Source: Halonatronomonas sp051745425 (GTDB lineage Bacteria > Bacillota > Halanaerobiia > Halanaerobiales > Halarsenatibacteraceae). From it: DNA of 6,420 nt. How positions within the stretch are numbered: the stretch's first letter is position 1; each line of letters starts with the position of its first letter. The notes below the pieces were generated by a model. That model had not been told where the DNA came from, made no database searches, and worked only from the letters and a program-made list of their open reading frames with translations. This document shows, in pieces, positions 1-4,956 of this stretch. The stretch spans positions 1-6,420 of the forward strand of contig JBNJEB010000087.1 of the NCBI GenBank assembly GCA_051745425.1, in the 5' to 3' direction. The position numbers and the translations under genes were made by a program.

Positions 1-55
1 CCTGTAACTGTTTATTAACTAGATCTAAATCAGTAAGATACTCAATAGAATTCAT
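1..55 (-). CDS. Unidentified protein, N-terminal 18 codons only
   Basis: An ATG at 55-53 on the minus strand opens a frame that stays open to the left edge and encodes MNSIEYLTDLDLVNKQLQ. It is preceded by AGGAGAG (72-66) ten bases upstream and by a good promoter (82-110), so I take it as a real gene start. Eighteen residues are too few to assign a family. The leucine-rich, mildly acidic start could be an amphipathic helix, but that is a guess. The cold-shock gene upstream ends with its own terminator, so this gene is probably a separate transcription unit. Confidence 0.6.
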   Translation of the reverse strand, partial: MNSIEYLTDLDLVNKQLQ

Positions 56-81
56 AATATTATCACTCTCCTGCATTATTA

Positions 82-110
82 ATCATAGCATATTTTACTT
101 TAATCAGCAA
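82..110 (-). promoter_or_regulatory. Sigma-A-type promoter with extended -10 for the gene at the left edge
   Basis: On the minus strand, -35 TTGCTG (110-105) is followed by a 17-base spacer and -10 TATGAT (87-82). The bases TGC directly before the -10 give an extended -10 (TGn). The predicted start of transcription near 75 leaves a leader of only about 20 bases, with the AGGAGAG ribosome binding site almost at its 5' end. The promoter lies downstream of the cold-shock terminator, which supports an independent unit. Confidence 0.6.
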
Positions 111-134
111 TATATTTACATTTAAAATAAAAAG

Positions 135-153
135 CCCCCGAAATAATCGGGGG
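135..153 (-). terminator. Rho-independent terminator of the cold-shock gene
   Basis: A perfect 6-bp GC stem (CCCCCG/CGGGGG) with a 7-base loop is followed on the minus strand by CTTTTTATTTT. It begins 35 bases past the stop codon of the cold-shock gene. It is the only clear terminator for the minus-strand genes between 189 and 2451, so it may also end read-through transcripts from the glutaredoxin unit. Confidence 0.9.
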
Positions 154-188
154 AATTAATCCTTTAGCATAATAAATATTTTTGCTAG

Positions 189-395
189 TTATATTTTAAC
201 TACATTTTCAGCCTGTGGCCCACGGTCAGTTTCAACAATTTCAAATTCTACTTCCTGACCATCTTCAAGATTTTTAAATCCATCTTCTTCAATAGCTGAA
301 AAATGAACAAATACGTCTTCCTCTTCACCTTCACGTTCAATAAAGCCAAATCCCTTTTTAGTATCAAACCATTTAACATTTCCTGTGTAAATCAT
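189..395 (-). CDS. csp: Cold-shock protein, CspA/CspB family
   Basis: This 68-residue protein is a single cold-shock domain, the usual length of the family. Such proteins bind single-stranded RNA and DNA in the cytoplasm and keep mRNA unfolded. Seen directly: the VKWF start of strand 1 (7-10), the RNP1 motif KGFGFI (14-19), the RNP2 motif VFVHFSAI (28-35) and the closing GPQAENV (59-65). The ATG at 395-393 has GGAGGAAT ten bases upstream. The gene has its own promoter (440-468) and terminator (135-153), so it is probably monocistronic, although nothing visible stops read-through from the glutaredoxin gene. The protein is strongly acidic, with about 18 Asp/Glu against 7 Lys/Arg, including EGEEED at 22-27 between the two RNA-binding motifs. 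That would fit salt adaptation, but this is inference. Confidence 0.96.
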   Translation of the reverse strand: MIYTGNVKWFDTKKGFGFIEREGEEEDVFVHFSAIEEDGFKNLEDGQEVEFEIVETDRGPQAENVVKI

Positions 396-439
396 TAAAC
401 TAATTCCTCCTAAATTTAATCTATTTTCATTCCATTATT

Positions 440-468
440 AGATTAACATAATTTTATTGGTATTTCAA
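440..468 (-). promoter_or_regulatory. Promoter of the cold-shock gene, extended -10
   Basis: On the minus strand, -35 TTGAAA (468-463), a 17-base spacer and -10 TAATCT (445-440) are seen. A TGT before the -10 makes it an extended -10 element that offsets the imperfect hexamer. The predicted leader is about 38 bases, far shorter than the long thermosensing leaders of E. coli cspA. The -35 lies 11 bases beyond the glutaredoxin stop codon. Confidence 0.5.
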
Positions 469-478
469 GTAAATTTAA

Positions 479-721
479 TTATTTATTTTTAAAATTACTC
501 TCAAACCAATTAATTATATCATCAGATTCATATAAAGGTTTACCATCTATAAATAAACATGGTACTTGTACTTTTCCACCTTGCTCTTTTAAAAAATTTC
601 TAGAACCATCTACCTCATTTAATTCAACTAAATCAACATCAATATTTTCCTCTTCTAGATAATCTAAAACTTTAATACAAAATGGACATGTCTCAAGATA
701 ATATAATTCTAATTTACTCAT
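479..721 (-). CDS. Glutaredoxin-like thiol-disulfide oxidoreductase
   Basis: This 80-residue protein is a minimal thioredoxin-fold glutaredoxin. Members reduce disulfides or glutathione-mixed disulfides in the cytoplasm; some (NrdH type) serve ribonucleotide reductase. Seen: an N-terminal strand LELYYL (4-9), the active site CPFC (12-15), the cis-proline at VP (53-54), and ESDDI (65-69), where the family usually has a TSDxI-like thiol-ligand motif. A third cysteine, C55, directly follows the cis-proline and is unusual. The length and the CPFC site fit small glutaredoxins; the partner thiol (glutathione, bacillithiol or thioredoxin reductase) cannot be read from the sequence. The start is set by AGGAGG (733-728) six bases before the ATG. 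Only 23 bases separate it from the stop of the large membrane protein upstream, with no terminator or clear promoter between, so the two are probably co-transcribed. Confidence 0.88.
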   Translation of the reverse strand: MSKLELYYLETCPFCIKVLDYLEEENIDVDLVELNEVDGSRNFLKEQGGKVQVPCLFIDGKPLYESDDIINWFESNFKNK

Positions 722-744
722 GTTATACCTCCTAAATTTTACTT

Positions 745-2451
745 TTATAAGAAATAATTAAATGTTTGAAACACTAAATTTATCTGGGCTATCCAATAAA
801 ATAAGGCTAAAACCATTGAAAAACCAATATAAAATTCTAAACCTGATAATTCATCTACTTCATTGAAGTAAATTATAACAGAGATAAGAGCTGAAATCAA
901 AATTGGAATTAACAGTCTGGATGGAGGGCCTTCAGGGAAAAATAAAAAACTTAAATCGCCTCTAATTATTGCTCCAATAATAATAAATATAATAGATGTA
1001 ATAAAAGTGAAGTATCTCTTATTGATTAATAAATCATTTTTAAAATAATTAATAAAATAATATAAAGCAAATGCAGCTAAAAAAGGCAGAACTAAAAATT
1101 GGAGATTAAATGCCATTGGTAAGAATGGGAAAAGAAAATAATATAAAAATATCGTTAATGGATTAAGGTCAAATTCTTCTCTGGTAAGCCCTAAAACTGT
1201 AGGAATGGCAGGGTTATATTCTTCAGTATCACTTGAATAATATAATGCTCTCTGCCCTCCTTTAATTCTAAACCAGCTCAATAAAGATTCGTCATCAGTA
1301 TTAACAGATAACCTGGGTTGAGACACAAATTTATGAACCGGGAATAAAGTTTCGCCAGCAATTCTTTTATTAATTGGTTCATTAGATTCAATTAATTTTA
1401 TACCTTTTCCAGGTTCCACTTCTTTTATATAAGAAAAATAATTTTTGTCCTGGGTATTTAAGATGTTAGGATCGGAATTATTAAATCCTGTTATATGTTT
1501 TAAATCTTTTATTGAATAATCATTTAAATTTATATTGGAGTAATAGATTGTTCTAGCTCTATCTTCAGAATCAAAGTAATTCCAATAAATATAAAGATCT
1601 TCATTGATAATTACATATTCAGGTCTATCTCTTCTATTTCTTATTTGAGTTCGTTCTAATTCAATTGAATCGTCTAAAGTAAAAGATTCATTATTAATTA
1701 TATTAAATGTAAGAAGATATCTATTATTATTGGAACTTGAACCGGCATAATAACCTCTATCGTCCATATTATTTGAAATTATATAAAATTCATTATCATT
1801 TATAACTGAAACTGGATATCTTGAGTCATACTCACCTACTATAAGTTCAGGGTTATTATCTATTATTCCATCATCAATATTATACTTGATTGTGCCAATT
1901 TGATAACTATCATTAATTTCATCAATCTTATGATGCCAGCTTAATAAAATATTTGAGTTATTATCATCTGAGCTTAATCCTCCAGCATTATCTAGATCTT
2001 CAATTAAAGTCTCTTCTGACTGAAGTTCAAACGAATCATTAAAACTTAATTTATTCAATTTCATATTTCGTCCTGATCCTGATAAATAAAAGATTAACTT
2101 TTGATTATCAATATTATGATAATTAATATTTCTAAATGCTTCTTCTTCAAAAATAGTATTTTCTTCAATTAATTCTCCTGATCGGTTAAATAAGGATACT
2201 TTAATTTTATCAATATTTGATCCTCTATCGATCCATAAAACCTCAATATATTCATCATTTTCAATAATTTCATATTCCCTTGAATATAAGTTATCAATTA
2301 ACTTTGTTGGATACGACCAGTCCTGAGTTGCTAAATGTTGGACTTCATTAGGATTATTAATATTATACCAGTAATGATATACTGAAAATCCACCAATTAA
2401 GATCAATGAAATTATAAAGAATAAAATTAAATACTTATACCTTTTCTTCAA
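745..2451 (-). CDS. Membrane protein with large propeller-like external domain and C-terminal membrane bundle, function unknown
   Basis: I do not recognise a family for this 568-residue protein. The start is TTG (2451-2449), chosen because AAGGAGGAG lies six bases upstream and the next residues form a typical KKRYK plus hydrophobic segment. Residues 8-26 are a membrane anchor or uncleaved signal. Residues about 30-425 are polar, rich in Asn, Asp and Tyr, and probably extracytoplasmic. They contain seven segments of a similar type (starting near 68, 118, 167, 221, 285, 337 and 388), several with a hydrophobic-hydrophobic-x-Trp strand followed about 12-17 residues later by a strand such as ALYYSS or TIYYSN. 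This suggests a seven-bladed beta-propeller. Residues about 430-560 form four to five membrane segments (around 431-446, 449-470, 479-497, 511-528, 537-560). There is no Cys, so its link to the co-transcribed glutaredoxin is not a direct thiol exchange. It could be a sensor, a sugar-binding protein or an envelope assembly factor; the sequence does not decide. Confidence 0.85.
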   Translation of the reverse strand: MKKRYKYLILFFIISLILIGGFSVYHYWYNINNPNEVQHLATQDWSYPTKLIDNLYSREYEIIENDEYIEVLWIDRGSNIDKIKVSLFNRSGELIEENTIFEEEAFRNINYHNIDNQKLIFYLSGSGRNMKLNKLSFNDSFELQSEETLIEDLDNAGGLSSDDNNSNILLSWHHKIDEINDSYQIGTIKYNIDDGIIDNNPELIVGEYDSRYPVSVINDNEFYIISNNMDDRGYYAGSSSNNNRYLLTFNIINNESFTLDDSIELERTQIRNRRDRPEYVIINEDLYIYWNYFDSEDRARTIYYSNINLNDYSIKDLKHITGFNNSDPNILNTQDKNYFSYIKEVEPGKGIKLIESNEPINKRIAGETLFPVHKFVSQPRLSVNTDDESLLSWFRIKGGQRALYYSSDTEEYNPAIPTVLGLTREEFDLNPLTIFLYYFLFPFLPMAFNLQFLVLPFLAAFALYYFINYFKNDLLINKRYFTFITSIIFIIIGAIIRGDLSFLFFPEGPPSRLLIPILISALISVIIYFNEVDELSGLEFYIGFSMVLALFYWIAQINLVFQTFNYFL

Positions 2452-2566
2452 ATTAAACTCCTCCTTTTAATTTAAAAACAGGATTTTTATTTTTTTTCTT
2501 GAATATAAAAAGTAGAGCCATGGAAGTTTCGCAAAATTTAACTTAGGCGAAGGAGTTGCATATATT
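2452..2566. promoter_or_regulatory. Divergent intergenic region between membrane protein and recombinase genes
   Basis: These 115 bases must hold the start signals of both divergent genes. For the minus strand a weak candidate is TTGCGA (2536-2531), an 18-base spacer and TTTTAT (2512-2507), about 56 bases before the TTG start. For the plus strand I find no acceptable -35/-10 pair. A 5-bp inverted repeat TTCGC/GCGAA (2528-2532, 2547-2551) abuts the recombinase ribosome binding site. Confidence 0.3.
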
Positions 2567-3499
2567 ATGTCAAAAAATATAAGTTTTTTAGATGCAATTG
2601 ATAGATTTAAAAACCATCTTTTAGTTGAAAGAGGTTATTCAGAATTAACTATTAAAGAATATAACCATGACCTATTCCTGTTTCTTGACTTTTTAAAAGA
2701 TAAATATGATTTCAAAGAAGATTTTCCTGTTAAGAAAATAGAAAAACACCAGTTAATAGAGTTTTTAGGAAATATAATAATAATTCAGGAAAATTCACCA
2801 GCCACTAGAAATAGAAAGCTTTATTCATTGAGATCATTTTTCAAGTATCTAGTTAGAAATGAATTACTTGATAGTAGTCCAGCTGCCAGTATTCAGGCCA
2901 GCAAGACTGAACAGAGAGCAGAACCAATTTATTTAAAAATGAATGAAGCTAAAAAATATATAAAAGCCATAGAAGAATCTGATAGTAGTTATAAAATAAG
3001 AGATTTAGCAATAGTCAAGTTATTTTTATATGGCGGTTTACGGGTCTCTGAACTGGTCAATTTAGACTTATCTGATATTGATTTTGATGATGAATCTGTT
3101 AAATTTTATGGTAAAGGCAATAAAGAAAGGTATGTCCCCTTACATAATGATGTAATTGAGTCCATTTTAGACTATCTGCCATTAAGAGATAATATTAAGA
3201 TAAAAGAACCTAAAGATAAAGAAGCCTTATTTTTATCAAATCAGGGCCGGAGAATTTCAGTTAGGACAATCCAAAAGTTTGTCAAAAAGTATGCAAAAAT
3301 TGCCGGACTAAGACAGGCTAGTAAGATCACCCCCCATAAATTACGTCATACTTTTGCAACATCCTTATATCATCAGACTAAAGATTTAAAGGTATTACAA
3401 GACTTATTGGGACATGCCAGTATATCTACCACTCAAATATATACCCATACAGATGCCCGCCAGAAAAAAGATGCAATTGATAGAATGGAGGACTTCTAG
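2567..3499 (+). CDS. Tyrosine recombinase of the XerC/XerD type
   Basis: This 310-residue protein is a tyrosine recombinase of the size of the Xer proteins (about 295-310), which resolve chromosome dimers at dif. The N-terminal SAM-like core-binding domain spans about 5-105 (LLVERGYSELTIKEYNHDL near 18-36). The catalytic domain spans about 115-305. All six catalytic residues are visible with E. coli XerD spacing: R159 (GGLRVSEL), K183 (GKGNKER), H257 and R260 (TPHKLRH), H283 (LGHASI) and nucleophile Y292 (QIYTH). It should therefore be active. It stands alone on the plus strand between minus-strand genes, with no excisionase, cargo or repeated att sequence nearby, which favours a housekeeping Xer over a phage or element integrase. 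XerC and XerD cannot be told apart here. The ATG has AGGAG (2551-2555) 11 bases upstream. I found no convincing promoter in 2452-2566. Confidence 0.92.
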   Translation: MSKNISFLDAIDRFKNHLLVERGYSELTIKEYNHDLFLFLDFLKDKYDFKEDFPVKKIEKHQLIEFLGNIIIIQENSPATRNRKLYSLRSFFKYLVRNELLDSSPAASIQASKTEQRAEPIYLKMNEAKKYIKAIEESDSSYKIRDLAIVKLFLYGGLRVSELVNLDLSDIDFDDESVKFYGKGNKERYVPLHNDVIESILDYLPLRDNIKIKEPKDKEALFLSNQGRRISVRTIQKFVKKYAKIAGLRQASKITPHKLRHTFATSLYHQTKDLKVLQDLLGHASISTTQIYTHTDARQKKDAIDRMEDF

Positions 3500-4293
3500 G
3501 AAATATAATATACAGATGGTCGATTTCGACCAGGTTGAGGATACAGTTCCATTAAAGTATATACTTTAGCTGGAAGACCTGTTTGATGTTTAATATTTAA
3601 TGAACTTAAGACATTTGAATCTAAAGGGAAATCATGTGTATATTTTCCATGACATAAATTTTCTATTAATCTTTGTATTTCATTTTCTTCCATTTTACCA
3701 CTTAAAATTGATTTCAAAAAGTTTTCTAATTGAACTACTGCCTTTCTTGCTACATCACTATAAATGAGCGTCTCATCATCAATATCAGCCATCTCTTTAG
3801 ATTCAATTACCTGTAATATAGATTCAGCTGGATAACCAGCTATCTGTGGGTCTACAGGACCTAAAACAGCATTTTCATCTATAATAATCTCATCAGCCGC
3901 TAAGGCTATTAATGTTCCTCCAGACATGGCATAATGAGGTACAAGCACTCTGACTCTAGCGGAATGACGATCGATTGCCATAGCAATCTGTTCTGCAGCA
4001 AGAACTAAACCACCAGGAGTGTGTAAAATTAAATCAATAGGTCTTTCATTATCAGTAGATCTTATCGCTCTTAAAATTTCTTCTGAATCTTCAATATTTA
4101 TATATCGAGTAAATGGAATTCCTATTATACTTAAAATTTCCTGTCTATGAATTAAGGTTATCACCCTGCTATTCTGTTCTTTTTCTAATGCTTTAATGAG
4201 CCTGGACCTTTTATAATTCAAATTTATATTTTTTAAGATTGGAACCAAAATCATTAATATAAATATTATTAGAAGTAGCACACCTATTGACAT
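3496..4293 (-). CDS. Membrane-anchored Clp-fold serine protease, SDH/SppA-like
   Basis: This 265-residue protein resembles the ClpP-class SDH family (serine dehydrogenase proteinase, DUF114), relatives of signal peptide peptidase SppA that cleave proteins or peptides at the membrane. Numbered from the ATG, residues 2-21 are one membrane segment followed by a basic stretch (YKRSR, 27-31). The protease core carries HTPGG (91-95, oxyanion region), nucleophile S124 in AMSGGT, GPVDPQ (145-150) and YTHDFPL (218-224). S124, D148 and H220 are my candidates for the Ser-Asp-His triad. I chose ATG 4293-4291: the longer reading frame starts with a TTG at 4311 and would read through the ribosome binding site GGAGG (4305-4301), which sits seven bases before this ATG. 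The gene follows tRNA-Phe by 56 bases without a clear promoter or hairpin, and its stop overlaps that of the recombinase. No NfeD or stomatin partner gene is adjacent. Confidence 0.88.
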   Translation of the reverse strand: MSIGVLLLIIFILMILVPILKNINLNYKRSRLIKALEKEQNSRVITLIHRQEILSIIGIPFTRYINIEDSEEILRAIRSTDNERPIDLILHTPGGLVLAAEQIAMAIDRHSARVRVLVPHYAMSGGTLIALAADEIIIDENAVLGPVDPQIAGYPAESILQVIESKEMADIDDETLIYSDVARKAVVQLENFLKSILSGKMEENEIQRLIENLCHGKYTHDFPLDSNVLSSLNIKHQTGLPAKVYTLMELYPQPGRNRPSVYYIS

Positions 4294-4349
4294 ATAAACA
4301 CCTCCAATCAATTAATTTAAAATAAGACAATAAAATTATTATAAAAAAA

Positions 4350-4425
4350 TGGTGGTGAGAGGCAGAATTGAACTGCCGACACGGGGATTTTCAATCCCCT
4401 GCTCTACCAACTGAGCTATCTCACC
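4350..4425 (-). tRNA. tRNA-Phe (anticodon GAA)
   Basis: A complete 76-base class I tRNA folds on the minus strand. It has acceptor GGTGAGA/TCTCACC, D stem GCTC/GAGC, anticodon stem GGGGA/TCCCC around loop TTGAAAA with anticodon GAA at 4392-4390, T stem GGCAG/CTGCC with TTCAATT, discriminator A and an encoded CCA. The gene is divergent from the Pro-Glu-Tyr cluster. A T7 run follows the CCA directly. Confidence 0.97.
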
Positions 4426-4459
4426 ACTTTTATGTAAAATATTTAATTTCTGCAAGATA

Positions 4460-4488
4460 ATATTACCATATCAAAATGTTAAAATCAA
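4460..4488 (-). promoter_or_regulatory. Promoter of tRNA-Phe, extended -10
   Basis: On the minus strand, -35 TTGATT (4488-4483), a 17-base spacer and -10 TAATAT (4465-4460) are seen, with TGG before the -10 giving an extended -10. Transcription would start near 4453, about 28 bases before the mature tRNA end. The -35 lies inside a perfect inverted repeat (4478-4498). Confidence 0.5.
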
Positions 4489-4498
4489 GAGTTTTAAC
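4478..4498. repeat. Perfect 7-bp inverted repeat over the tRNA-Phe -35 box
   Basis: GTTAAAA (4478-4484) and TTTTAAC (4492-4498) flank a 7-base centre, TCAAGAG. The left arm and part of the centre cover the proposed -35 TTGATT on the minus strand. The dyad could be a protein-binding site. As RNA it would be a weak AT hairpin, without the GC content of a terminator. In such an AT-rich region chance is also possible. Confidence 0.4.
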
Positions 4499-4522
4499 TT
4501 AAAAAAGAAGTTAGAATTAACC

Positions 4523-4585
4523 AAAAATAAAAAATTAAAAAACTTTAAAAAAACACTTGACGTTATCTACTTTTTTATGTATACT
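4523..4585 (+). promoter_or_regulatory. Strong promoter of the tRNA Pro-Glu-Tyr operon with A-tracts
   Basis: -35 TTGACG (4557-4562), a 17-base spacer and -10 TATACT (4580-4585) match the consensus at 5 of 6 positions each, making this the best promoter in the window. Upstream, A-tracts begin at 4523, 4529, 4537 and 4547, covering about -70 to -40 where an UP element would bind the RNA polymerase alpha subunits. Transcription should start near 4592, eight bases before tRNA-Pro. Confidence 0.8.
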
Positions 4586-4599
4586 AGTAATTGTGTTGA

Positions 4600-4676
4600 C
4601 GGGCTGTGGCGCAGTTTGGTAGCGCACCTGTTTTGGGAACAGGGGGTCCTGAGTTCAAATCTCAGCAGCCCGACCA
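4600..4676 (+). tRNA. tRNA-Pro (anticodon UGG)
   Basis: A complete 77-base class I tRNA. It has acceptor CGGGCTG/CAGCCCG, D stem GCGC/GCGC, anticodon stem CCTGT/ACAGG around loop TTTGGGA with anticodon TGG at 4634-4636, T stem CTGAG/CTCAG with TTCAAAT, discriminator A and encoded CCA. It is the first gene of the three-tRNA operon. A T7 run fills the whole gap to tRNA-Glu. Confidence 0.97.
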
Positions 4677-4683
4677 TTTTTTT

Positions 4684-4759
4684 GCCCTCATCGTCTAGGG
4701 GTCTAGGATACCAGGTTTTCATCCTGGCGACAGGGGTTCGAATCCCCTTGAGGGTACCA
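4684..4759 (+). tRNA. tRNA-Glu (anticodon UUC)
   Basis: A complete 76-base class I tRNA. Acceptor GCCCTCA pairs with TGAGGGT (a G-U pair at the end), the anticodon stem is CCAGG/CCTGG around loop TTTTCAT with anticodon TTC at 4718-4720, the T stem is AGGGG/CCCCT with TTCGAAT, and A plus CCA are encoded. It lies seven bases after tRNA-Pro and 17 before tRNA-Tyr. Confidence 0.97.
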
Positions 4760-4776
4760 TTTTAAAACATAATATT

Positions 4777-4863
4777 GGAGGGGTGCCCGAGTCTGGCTAA
4801 AGGGAGCAGACTGTAAATCTGCCGGCGATGCCTTCAAAGGTTCAAATCCTTTCCCCTCCACCA
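4777..4863 (+). tRNA. tRNA-Tyr (anticodon GUA)
   Basis: A complete 87-base class II tRNA. It has acceptor GGAGGGG/CCCCTCC, anticodon stem GCAGA/TCTGC around loop CTGTAAA with anticodon GTA at 4813-4815, a long variable arm with a GGC/GCC stem (about 4824-4832), T stem AAAGG/CCTTT with TTCAAAT, discriminator A and encoded CCA. The long variable arm is as expected for bacterial tRNA-Tyr. It is the last gene of the operon before the terminator. Confidence 0.97.
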
Positions 4864-4868
4864 TTTTT

Positions 4869-4900
4869 ACTTCAGCTAATAAGCTGAAGTTTTTTATTTT
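4869..4900 (+). terminator. Terminator of the tRNA operon
   Basis: ACTTCAGCT (4869-4877) pairs perfectly with AGCTGAAGT (4882-4890) around a four-base loop, followed by TTTTTATTTT. It starts five bases after the CCA of tRNA-Tyr. Only the plus direction has the T run. Confidence 0.92.
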
Positions 4901-4915
4901 TATTAAATATAAAAT

Positions 4916-4945
4916 TAACTGGCAGATCAATTAATCTGCCAGTTA
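4916..4945 (-). terminator. Terminator of the gamma-lyase gene
   Basis: A perfect 12-bp stem (4916-4927 with 4934-4945, core CTGGCAGAT/ATCTGCCAG) and a six-base loop lie just after the enzyme's stop codon. On the minus strand it is followed by ATTTTATATTTAAT, a T-rich but interrupted tail. Together with the hairpin at 4869-4890 it separates two converging units. Confidence 0.85.
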
Positions 4946-4956
4946 TAATATTTAAT

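Noticed and set aside
396..478. Long regulatory cold-shock leader or RNA thermometer
   Set aside because: Only about 38 bases separate the predicted transcription start from the ATG, and no stable fold is evident.
2528..2551. Possible dif site next to the Xer recombinase gene
   Set aside because: The inverted repeat has only 5-bp arms 14 bases apart and does not resemble the 11-6-11 dif layout with its palindromic inner arms.
4577..4765. Plus-strand open frame of 62 codons
   Set aside because: It lies across tRNA-Pro and tRNA-Glu; the frame is a by-product of the tRNA sequences and has no ribosome binding site.
2567..4863. Integrated element: tyrosine recombinase near tRNA genes
   Set aside because: All four tRNAs are complete, no second copy of a tRNA 3' end is visible, and the recombinase has Xer length and no cargo or excisionase gene beside it.
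4703..4930. Minus-strand open frame of 75 codons containing KGFEPLKASPADLQSAP and GDSNPCRQDEN
   Set aside because: It is the antisense of tRNA-Tyr and tRNA-Glu; such peptides are well-known false proteins arising from tRNA genes.
4864..4956. The two hairpins as a riboswitch or small RNA
   Set aside because: Each is a simple stem placed right after a gene end with a T-rich tail in the proper direction; two back-to-back terminators explain them fully.
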